DNA from: Alphaproteobacteria bacterium
GTDB taxonomy: Bacteria > Pseudomonadota > Alphaproteobacteria > Rhodobacterales > Rhodobacteraceae
NCBI GenBank assembly: GCA_003695135.1
Contig: RFIR01000088.1
Coordinates: 1-5,129 of the forward strand
Reading direction: 5' to 3'
Length of the DNA: 5,129 bases
Position numbers and translations under genes: made by a program. This document shows, one piece after another, positions 1-5,011 of the stretch. How positions within the stretch are numbered: the stretch's first letter is position 1; each line of letters starts with the position of its first letter. The notes under the pieces are model-generated. The model had not been told where the DNA came from. It was given only the letters and a program-made list of their open reading frames with translations, and did no database searches.

Positions 1-426
1 CACCGGAGCGGTTCCACCTTCGACTCGCGCGGTCAGCCGTTCCACACCGTCGACGAAGATGGTTAGGCTCGGCTGCACGCCGGGGGCAAATTCGGTGCCT
101 TCCAGCCGGCCCTCCAGCAACACGCTGCGATCGACGGCGACAAAGATCGAGGACAGCCGCCCCGGACCCGACCAGCGCCGCCCTGACGCATCGCCCCTGT
201 CAAGCGGATACCAGTTGGTGCCGTGAAAGGCCGAACCGCCGGCGATGTCGAGCGTTCTTGCCGCGCCATGTCCGCCCCCGGCCTGTTGCGGTGCAGTCCA
301 GGGATTGATCATGCGCAACAGGGTGATCTCGCGCGCCATCTGCCCCAGCTGTTCCTCGAGCACGGCGATGCGGTTCTCGGTGCGCCGCGCGGTTTCGGGT
401 GACAGCAATGCTCCGCGTTGCGACAT
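1..426 (-). CDS. Unrecognised protein with N-terminal coiled coil, C-terminus cut off by the window edge
   Basis: The frame is open from an ATG at 426 to the left edge, giving 142 residues with no stop. I do not recognise the family. Residues 11-40 form a textbook coiled coil: I20, L23, L27, M30, I34 and L37 follow strict 3-4 heptad spacing. A Pro/Gly/Gln-rich linker (about 42-57) follows. From about 58 a beta-rich stretch begins, with FHGTNWYPLD (67-76), RRWSGPG (83-89) and alternating hydrophobic strands such as SSIFVAVD. This resembles, from memory only, accessory beta-sandwich regions in some alphaproteobacterial cell-surface or glycosyltransferase-type proteins; no function should be assigned from that. 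There is no signal peptide or membrane segment in the visible part. The start is supported by GGAGGT seven bases upstream and by the coiled coil beginning just after it. The gene lies 101 bp downstream of puuD on the same strand, but a CtrA-type box in the gap suggests its own promoter. Confidence 0.8.
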   Translation of the reverse strand, partial: MSQRGALLSPETARRTENRIAVLEEQLGQMAREITLLRMINPWTAPQQAGGGHGAARTLDIAGGSAFHGTNWYPLDRGDASGRRWSGPGRLSSIFVAVDRSVLLEGRLEGTEFAPGVQPSLTIFVDGVERLTARVEGGTAPV

Positions 427-433
427 GGAATCG

Positions 434-439
434 ACCTCC
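434..439 (-). promoter_or_regulatory. Shine-Dalgarno of the left-edge gene
   Basis: On the minus strand the sequence reads GGAGGT followed by seven bases and then the ATG at 426. This is a near-perfect ribosome binding site at good spacing, and it fixes the start of the truncated gene. A second GGAGG-like run (GGAAGGAGG) lies further upstream but is too distant to serve this ATG. Confidence 0.8.
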
Positions 440-479
440 GTCCCCCTCCTTCCCGAAAGATGTTCTCGATCCGGAAAGG

Positions 480-494
480 TTAATCGAAGGTTAA
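480..494. promoter_or_regulatory. CtrA-type box, TTAA-N7-TTAA
   Basis: TTAA at 480-483 and TTAA at 491-494 are separated by exactly seven bases, the full-length consensus for the alphaproteobacterial cell-cycle/motility response regulator CtrA. A C follows the second half-site on either strand, as in the extended consensus. The site is also two direct copies of TTAACCTT (minus strand), one helical turn (11 bp) apart. It ends 53 bp upstream of the ATG at 426, a sensible promoter position for the left-edge gene. It lies downstream of the puuD stop, so it is unlikely to serve puuD. The match is seen directly; binding is inferred. Confidence 0.6.
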
Positions 495-527
495 CGCAGA
501 CAGGGGTGCCGTCTCCACCGACCGCTG

Positions 528-1715
528 TCACGGCTCCGGTGCGCCGGCGCGCAGCCAGGCGCCCAGCAGCGCGCGTTCCTCCTCGCTCATGCCGGTCTCG
601 TTGCCCAGCGGCATGGTCTTGGACATCACCGCCTGCGCCAGCATCTTGCCGCGATGGGCCCGGATTTCCTCGATGCTGTCGAACCGGATGCCGCCAGGCG
701 CCTCCTCGAATCCCTCATGGCTCGGCACCGCCGCGTGACAGGCCGTGCAGTGCCGCGCGACGATGGCCAGCGCCCGGGCCGGCTCCACCGCCGCCTCCAC
801 CCGATCCGGCCGCCAGGAGGAAAACCACATCATCGCGATGGCCAGCAGTACCGAGACCGGCCATTGCCAGCGCATGGCCCACCCCTCGAGTTCCTGATCG
901 AGCCCGTTGAACCAGTCGCGGATCGCCGCGCCGATCACCAGCACCATCGCCACCAGCACCCAGGAATGGGGATGGCCGAAGGCAAGGGGCGTGTGATTGG
1001 AGATCATCATCAGGATGACCGGCAGGGTGAGGTAGTTGTTGTGGGTCGAACGCAGCTTGGCGATCTTTCCGTAGCGCGCATCCGGCGTGCGCCCGGCGCG
1101 CAGATCCTCCACCACGACCCGCTGGTTGGGGATGATGACAAGAAACACGTTGCCCGACATCATGGTGGCGATGATCGCGCCCGTGTGCAGCCAGGCCGCT
1201 CGGGCGGAAAACACCTGCGAGAAGCCCCAGGAGGCGAGCACGATCGCCGCGAACAGCACCGCGAACATCAGGGGCGGGTTATGGCGCAGCGCCGACTTGC
1301 ACAGCGCGTCATAGAGAAACCACCCCGCCACCAGCGAACCGGCCGAGATGGCGATGGCCGGCGCCACGCCGATATCCAGCACCTCGCGGTCGATCAGCAA
1401 CCCCCTCGCACCCCAGTAATAGGTGACGGCGAGCATCAGGAACCCGGTCATCCAGGTGAAATAGCTCTCCCATTTGTACCAGGTCAGGGTTTCCGGCAGA
1501 TGGTCCGGCGCCACCTTGTACTTGACGATGTGGTAGAAACCACCGCCATGCACCGTCCAGTTCTCGCCGGCGATGCTGTCATCCATGCCCTTGCGCCGGC
1601 GCAGCGAATAGTCGAGCCCCATGAAATAGAAGCTCGAGCCGATCCAGCCGATGGCGGCGATGATATGCGCCCAGCGCACCAGAAGGCCGATCCAGTCGTG
1701 AAAAATCGCTTCCAT
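528..1715 (-). CDS. puuD: Urate hydroxylase PuuD, membrane-bound with fused C-terminal cytochrome c domain
   Basis: PuuD oxidises urate to 5-hydroxyisourate, the first step of urate breakdown, without the hydrogen peroxide made by classical uricase; electrons leave through its own cytochrome c. The product is 395 residues, close to the family's usual length of about 400. Roughly eight hydrophobic segments are visible: about 8-33, 85-108, 116-138, 147-168, 176-197, 228-243, 250-266 and 285-301. Characteristic family stretches are WIGSSFYFMGLD (24-35), HGGGFYH (56-62), H177 to IIPNQ (194-198) and STHNNYLTLP (223-232). The C-terminal domain carries the haem site CTACH (323-327) and a likely axial ligand M368 in TMPLGN. 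The ATG at 1715 gives the family-like start just before the first membrane helix; an in-frame ATG at 1730 would add five residues, and neither has a strong Shine-Dalgarno. The frame stays open upstream to 2288, but that part is antisense to uraD and non-coding. uraD, for the same pathway, is divergent 75 bp away. Confidence 0.94.
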   Translation of the reverse strand: MEAIFHDWIGLLVRWAHIIAAIGWIGSSFYFMGLDYSLRRRKGMDDSIAGENWTVHGGGFYHIVKYKVAPDHLPETLTWYKWESYFTWMTGFLMLAVTYYWGARGLLIDREVLDIGVAPAIAISAGSLVAGWFLYDALCKSALRHNPPLMFAVLFAAIVLASWGFSQVFSARAAWLHTGAIIATMMSGNVFLVIIPNQRVVVEDLRAGRTPDARYGKIAKLRSTHNNYLTLPVILMMISNHTPLAFGHPHSWVLVAMVLVIGAAIRDWFNGLDQELEGWAMRWQWPVSVLLAIAMMWFSSWRPDRVEAAVEPARALAIVARHCTACHAAVPSHEGFEEAPGGIRFDSIEEIRAHRGKMLAQAVMSKTMPLGNETGMSEEERALLGAWLRAGAPEP

Positions 1716-1729
1716 CGCACACCCGCTCA

Positions 1730-1757
1730 TTGCCCGACCGGGCAAGACTAGACTTGC
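1730..1757. promoter_or_regulatory. Candidate operator between puuD and uraD: two overlapping 16-bp near-palindromes
   Basis: The divergent gap (1716-1790) holds two imperfect palindromes. Positions 1730-1745 read TTGCCCGACCGGGCAA, in which seven of eight pairs are complementary. Positions 1742-1757 read GCAAGACTAGACTTGC, also seven of eight. They share GCAA at 1742-1745. CCGGGC also occurs twice, at 1738 and 1759, 21 bp apart. A dimeric regulator binding here could control both urate genes at once. No clear -35/-10 pair is visible, and the regulator is unknown. The pattern is seen directly; the role is inferred. Confidence 0.4.
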
Positions 1758-1790
1758 GCCGGGCGGCAGAAAAGGCGGAAACTGCGCGCC

Positions 1791-2336
1791 ATGGTTGAGG
1801 AACGCCCCAAGCAACGCCTCGATCCGCCGCCGGACCGCATGGACCGGGCGGGTTTCGTCGCCCGCTTCGGCGGCATCTACGAGCATTCGCCCTGGGTGGC
1901 CGAGGCGGTGTTCGACGCCGGGCTGCCGGCAGAGGCTGCCGACCCGGACGTTCTGGCCGGCGCGATGGCCCGGCAGGTAGAGGCGGCACCTTACGCGGCC
2001 CGGCTCGCGCTCCTGCGCGCGCATCCCGACCTCGCCGGCCGGCTGGCCGTGGCCGGCGCACTCACCGAGGCCTCGCGCAGCGAGCAGGCCGGCGCCGGGC
2101 TCGACCGCTGCAGCGAGGCCGAATTCGCCGAGTTCACCCGCCTCAACGCCGCCTATCGCGAGAAGTTCGGCTTTCCCTTCATCCTCGCGGTGCGCGGGCA
2201 TGACCGGCATTCCATCCTCGCCGCGTTCCGGCAGCGGGTGGAAAGCGATGCCGAGACCGAATTCCGCACCGCGCTCGATCAGGTCCACCGCATCGCGCTG
2301 ATGCGTTTGCGCGACATGGCCGGGGGCGCGGCGTGA
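1791..2336 (+). CDS. uraD: 2-oxo-4-hydroxy-4-carboxy-5-ureidoimidazoline (OHCU) decarboxylase
   Basis: UraD decarboxylates OHCU, formed from 5-hydroxyisourate, to (S)-allantoin in the cytoplasm. The 181-residue product matches the all-helical OHCU decarboxylase family, and its length is typical. Diagnostic segments are FGGIYEHSPW (26-35), LLRAHPDLAGR (74-84) with the catalytic His at 78, SRSEQAGAGL (95-104) with the conserved Glu at 98, and KFGFPFILAVRG (125-136) with the conserved Arg at 135. The active-site set looks intact. The start is taken as ATG 1791, which has AGGCGG at 1773-1778, 12 bases upstream (a little far). An in-frame ATG at 1839 would shorten the protein by 16 residues, keep the whole domain and cannot be excluded. 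The gene is divergent from puuD and overlaps the downstream regulator by four bases (GTGA), so the two are very likely one operon. The 5-hydroxyisourate hydrolase that would connect PuuD with UraD is not in the window. Confidence 0.94.
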   Translation: MVEERPKQRLDPPPDRMDRAGFVARFGGIYEHSPWVAEAVFDAGLPAEAADPDVLAGAMARQVEAAPYAARLALLRAHPDLAGRLAVAGALTEASRSEQAGAGLDRCSEAEFAEFTRLNAAYREKFGFPFILAVRGHDRHSILAAFRQRVESDAETEFRTALDQVHRIALMRLRDMAGGAA

Positions 2337-4075
2337 CCGCCCCGGCCCTGGAAGCGCCGCCGCGGCTGCGCGTCGATCTCTTCAGCGGCGTGCGCGTTCA
2401 TATCGACGATGCGCCGGTGCCGATCCGTTCGGCCAAGGCGCTGGCGCTGCTGGTCTGCCTGGTCCTGAGCCGGACCGGAGAGGAACGCCGCGACGTCCTG
2501 GCCGAGCGGCTGTGGTCGCGCTCGCAGAGCGTCGAGCACCAGCGCAATTCGCTCAAGCGCGATCTGAAGACGCTGATCGACAGCTTCCGGGCGCGCGGCT
2601 TCGACGGGCTGGTCGGGCACCGGACCAGCGTCGAGCTCGATCTGGCCCGCACCGATTGCGATGTGCTGGAGGCGCTGCGCGCGGCCGAGGCGGGATACGC
2701 CCATGCCGCGCTGATGGAAGACGCCCAGCCCTTCGCGCGCATTGCCGCCGATTGCGAGGATGTCGACCCCGAATTCACCGCCTGGCGCGACGAGCGGGCG
2801 CGGGCGCTGAGCGAGGCGACGGCCCGCGCGCTCGACCGCGCGCTCATGATGCCCGATCTCGACGGACCGCGCCGGCTCGATCTGGCGCGGGCGGCGTTCA
2901 ATCTCGACCGGACCAAGCAACCGGCGGCACTGGCGCTGATGCAGGCGCTGGAGGAGGCCGGCGACATATCCGGCGCGCTGCGGGTCTATGGCGCGCTCTA
3001 TCACGCGCATCTGGAGGAGCACGACGAGGAACCCGGCGGCGAGATCCTGCAGGCGGTGCAGCGACTGAAGCTGCGCAGCGTCGGCGATCCGGATCCGGGC
3101 GGCGGGGAGGGCAGCGGCGAGGCGGCGCAATCCGGTCCGCTGCGCCTGCGGCTCGATGTGCAGGACGCGCTGCGCGATCCGCTGCTGCGGCGGGCGGCGC
3201 TGGTGATGACCGACCAGCTCGGCCGCCGCCCGGACTGGCTGAAGGTCACCGTTTCGGGCCGCGCCGACATGGTGCTGCAGCTGCGCCGCGAACGCGACGA
3301 CCGGGTCTATCTGCAGATGTGGACGGTGCGCGACACCTCGCTCTACTGGACCGAGACGATCACCGATTTCTCCCATGAAGAACTGGCGGCGACGGCGCGG
3401 CGGCTGGCGGTCATCGCGCATCGGCCGCAGATCGCCGCGACGGTTGCCGGCAAGGGGCAGCGCCAGTGTAACGATGCGGTGGCGGAGACCTTCGCGCTGC
3501 GGCTCCTGATCTCGCGGCCCGATGCCCCCTGCCCGCCGCCCGAGCCGGGCGAGCGGGACTCCGGCAACCCGGTCGATCTGGTCGATCAGGGCTGGATCGA
3601 GCTGATGCACGGGCGGCGGCGCTCGGCGCTGTCCGCTCTGCGGCAGGCGGCGGCGCTGGATGGCGGCGCGCCCGAGGTGGTGGGCGCCGCCGCGCTCGGG
3701 CTCGCGCTTCTGGGACACGCCGAGGAAGCGGTGCGGCTGGCCGACCGGCTGGCCGCGCATCCCGAGCGGCCAGGGCTGCGGGCGCTGCGCGGCACCACGC
3801 TGGCGATCTGCGGCGACCGGCGCACGGCGGCGCTCTGCCTGTCCGACCTGCCGGAGGACTGGCTCCTGCCGCGCGGGATCGGCGCGGCGATGGCCGATCT
3901 GTCGGGCGACCGGGTGGGGGCGCTGTCCTGCATCGCCCCGGCGCTGGCGCGCCTGCCGGGGGATGCCGAATCCTTCTGCGACTGGGCGCTGCGCGCCCTG
4001 CCCCTGCCCGATCTGGCCGAGCCGATGCTGCTGCGCGCGCGTCTGGCCGAGCTGGTCGGCGCATCGGCCTGCTGA
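2333..4075 (+). CDS. SARP/BTAD-type transcriptional regulator with a long C-terminal extension
   Basis: The 580-residue protein begins with an OmpR/SARP-like winged helix-turn-helix (about 12-104: a beta start RLRVDLFSGVRV, then SAKALALLVCLVLS, a helix with VLAERLW, and recognition-helix-like QRNSLKRDLKTLID). A bacterial transcriptional activator (BTAD) helical domain follows (about 107-247), including DPEFTAWRDERARAL (145-159) and the terminal repeat-like stretch DISGALRVYGALYHAHLEEH (211-230). After a Gly/Glu-rich linker (251-268), residues about 270-372 form an alpha/beta segment reminiscent of the TolB-like domain sometimes attached to such regulators. Residues about 412-578 are Ala/Leu-rich helical hairpins resembling degenerate TPRs. 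There is no membrane helix and no Walker A motif, so it is not a large SARP with an ATPase module. The GTG start at 2333 overlaps the uraD TGA as GTGA, with GGGGGC five bases upstream; no ATG lies near the domain start. Coupling to uraD suggests it regulates urate use, but its targets and ligand cannot be read from the sequence. Confidence 0.85.
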   Translation: MTAPALEAPPRLRVDLFSGVRVHIDDAPVPIRSAKALALLVCLVLSRTGEERRDVLAERLWSRSQSVEHQRNSLKRDLKTLIDSFRARGFDGLVGHRTSVELDLARTDCDVLEALRAAEAGYAHAALMEDAQPFARIAADCEDVDPEFTAWRDERARALSEATARALDRALMMPDLDGPRRLDLARAAFNLDRTKQPAALALMQALEEAGDISGALRVYGALYHAHLEEHDEEPGGEILQAVQRLKLRSVGDPDPGGGEGSGEAAQSGPLRLRLDVQDALRDPLLRRAALVMTDQLGRRPDWLKVTVSGRADMVLQLRRERDDRVYLQMWTVRDTSLYWTETITDFSHEELAATARRLAVIAHRPQIAATVAGKGQRQCNDAVAETFALRLLISRPDAPCPPPEPGERDSGNPVDLVDQGWIELMHGRRRSALSALRQAAALDGGAPEVVGAAALGLALLGHAEEAVRLADRLAAHPERPGLRALRGTTLAICGDRRTAALCLSDLPEDWLLPRGIGAAMADLSGDRVGALSCIAPALARLPGDAESFCDWALRALPLPDLAEPMLLRARLAELVGASAC

Positions 4076-4282
4076 GACCAGCCGCCCCTTAGACCGACTC
4101 CTCTGGCGGGAATGCCCGAACCCTTCGAAATCGGGCGCGTCGAGGGGCGCGAAAAGGGCCCGGCGATCGCGATCATCCGGCCCGATCGGGAAAGGGGCGG
4201 CACGAGGCCGGGGATCGGAAAGGCATGACGCTCATGCATCGCGGCAGGCAGCGCCGGCCCGTGCCGATGTGCGCGGGCGGAG
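4076..4282. other. Gene-free GC-rich stretch after the regulator
   Basis: No gene is supported here. The regulator's frame stays open for 50 more codons after its TGA, up to a stop at 4226-4228, with mostly G/C third positions, including an unsupported 38-codon ORF from ATG 4112 that lacks a Shine-Dalgarno. Two perfect 10-bp palindromes, GATCGCGATC (4165-4174) and CCCGATCGGG (4181-4190), lie seven bases apart at their edges. No hairpin followed by a T-run is seen directly after the regulator's stop. Confidence 0.5.
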
Positions 4283-4460
4283 GCGAAATGCGGCGTCATG
4301 GGCGTTCCTCTCATTTTCACCGTTGATTGGAAAATATTGATTGGGGAGAGACCCCTGCGAAATTCCACCGGCCAGACCCTGTCGCATCGCCCGGGCGCCG
4401 CAAAATGCGGCGCCGGTCACGTTGTGATTATTTTCACTGTTGATTTTTAAATATTGATTG
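4283..4460. repeat. Imperfect duplicated module, two copies offset by 117 bp
   Basis: Two blocks recur in the same order at exactly the same 117-bp offset. Block one is 4283-4295 versus 4400-4412, identical at 12 of 13 positions. Block two is AT-rich, 4313-4343 versus 4430-4460, identical at 27 of 31. The 17 bases between blocks have diverged but kept their length. Each copy of block two carries TTGATT twice, 14 bp apart start to start (4323 and 4337; 4440 and 4454), after the conserved ATTTTCAC. Constant spacing with a diverged spacer fits either an old tandem duplication with two selected sub-sites or paired protein-binding sites. It is not an IS end or a CRISPR. Confidence 0.75.
4394..4414. 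repeat. Perfect 9-bp GC-rich hairpin with AAA loop
   Basis: GGCGCCGCA (4394-4402), a three-base loop AAA, and TGCGGCGCC (4406-4414) are perfectly complementary. The right arm overlaps the first conserved block of the second duplicated module, but the first module has no matching left arm, so the hairpin exists in one copy only. It could act as a transcription terminator for the regulator mRNA 319 bp upstream. No T-run follows directly on either strand; the plus strand becomes T-rich only about 13 bases later. Confidence 0.65.
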
Positions 4461-4510
4461 CGAAGTTACTTTCTAATTATTTTGTGCGCGCGCAGATTTG
4501 ATTGATTTGA
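4421..4510. other. AT-rich trough with TTGATT repeats
   Basis: By hand count only 27 of 90 bases are G or C (30%), and 14 of 60 in 4421-4480, in a window that is otherwise strongly GC-rich. It contains the second copy of the duplicated module and two further, overlapping TTGATT motifs at 4498 and 4502. Such composition is typical of regulatory DNA, nucleoid-protein targets or acquired sequence. No convincing -35/-10 pair, DnaA box or parS site is seen. Confidence 0.6.
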
Positions 4511-4665
4511 AGCCTGGCATATTGAGGATGCCTGTCTACATCCGGGTTTTGCATGGGTCTCTTCCAATTACTTTACGCGCGCGCGATCATGATCCCACCA
4601 AAACCTTGTGCTTTTCGAGAACTCGCCTGCGTCCATGTAATACAGGGGCATTCCGATCATTGCAC

Positions 4666-4851
4666 ATGGGCGAGGATGTTCGCCTGGCCGTACGGCGCAT
4701 CCGCCGTCAGCTCGGCGGAACGCACCCGGCGCCTGCCGGTTGATCACACGAGGGAACGCGCCCCGGCGCCTGCCAGGCGATCACCTGCAAGGGCCGTCCG
4801 GGGATCATCCGCGCCGGCGACCCCGACACCATCACCCCGTTCACGGCATGA
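4666..4851 (+). other. Short coding-like relic interrupted by TGA
   Basis: One plus frame runs from ATG 4666 to a stop at 4849-4851 with a single in-frame TGA at 4741-4743. The part after the TGA (4744-4848, 35 codons) has G or C at 31 third positions and reads as natural protein, ending GIIRAGDPDTITPFTA. The part before it reads MGEDVRLAVRRIRRQLGG. No Shine-Dalgarno precedes ATG 4666, and I recognise no family. It may be a decayed gene fragment or chance. Confidence 0.25.
4717..4784. repeat. Direct repeat with 36-bp period, two copies
   Basis: Copy one (4717-4747) and copy two (4753-4784) both begin GGAACGC, share GGCGCCTGCC and end GATCAC. They differ by one missing C in copy one and four substitutions, leaving 27 matches over 32 columns. 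The period is a multiple of three, but the one-base indel breaks the reading frame between copies. Only two copies are present. Confidence 0.6.
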
Positions 4852-4891
4852 AGCCGGACAGCGGGCAGTGATCAGGGCGGCGGGTATTATA

Positions 4892-4909
4892 CGGCGCCAC
4901 CGGCGCCAC
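4892..4909. repeat. Perfect tandem 9-bp duplication
   Basis: CGGCGCCAC occurs twice back to back (4892-4900 and 4901-4909). Because the unit contains GGCGCC, the pair also forms a GGCGCC-ACC-GGCGCC inverted repeat. The likely origin is replication slippage. Confidence 0.7.
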
Positions 4910-4976
4910 GGTCGCGTCTCACCCTCGGACGGGCACTGCCCTTGGCGCTCCAGCAAGACGTTCAAACCGGGTCAAG

Positions 4977-5011
4977 GAACCCCGTGAACGACTTGGCATG
5001 AGCCGGGGTTC
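4977..5011. repeat. 8-bp perfect inverted repeat with 19-nt loop
   Basis: GAACCCCG (4977-4984) and CGGGGTTC (5004-5011) are perfectly complementary across a 19-base loop. A T-run typical of an intrinsic terminator is absent on both sides, and the pair does not fold into a tRNA. It could be an RNA stem or a protein site; the role is unknown. Confidence 0.5.

Noticed and set aside
504..520. Terminator hairpin just after puuD (minus strand AGACGG with loop CACCC and CTGTCT)
   Set aside because: The stem is six pairs including a G-T wobble and is not followed by a T-run, so it is too weak to call.
654..1751. 365-residue plus-strand ORF opposite puuD
   Set aside because: It is a His/Arg/Pro-rich antisense shadow of the membrane protein, and the real strand has haem and membrane motifs.
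1716..2288. N-terminal extension of the puuD frame to a 586-residue ORF
   Set aside because: This part lies antisense to uraD, which has clear family motifs; PuuD proteins begin just before the first membrane helix, matching ATG 1715.
2279..3760. 493-residue minus-strand ORF opposite the regulator
   Set aside because: It is an Arg/Gln/Pro-rich shadow frame of the wHTH-BTAD gene, with no domain pattern of its own.
3586..4299. Minus-strand ORF starting at ATG 4299 with a good AGAGGA six bases upstream
   Set aside because: The Shine-Dalgarno is attractive and the AT-rich repeat would lie upstream, but the frame runs far into the antisense of the regulator and the protein is low-complexity Ser/Arg/Pro; no natural end lies before the overlap.
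4313..4460. IHF or DnaA sites in the AT-rich modules
   Set aside because: The reverse complement AATCAA starts like an IHF site, but the TTR part is missing at the right distance; the closest DnaA-like stretch has at least two mismatches.
4498..4743. 81-residue plus-strand ORF with TTG start
   Set aside because: The TTG start lies in a TTGATT repeat with no ribosome binding site, and no family is recognisable.
4717..4784. CRISPR-like direct repeats
   Set aside because: Only two imperfect copies occur, separated by about five bases, with no spacer structure.
4553..4987. 144-residue plus-strand ORF in the tail
   Set aside because: It has no Shine-Dalgarno, changing codon bias along its length, an Arg/Pro/Ser-rich second half, and overlap with a more coding-like frame at 4744-4848.
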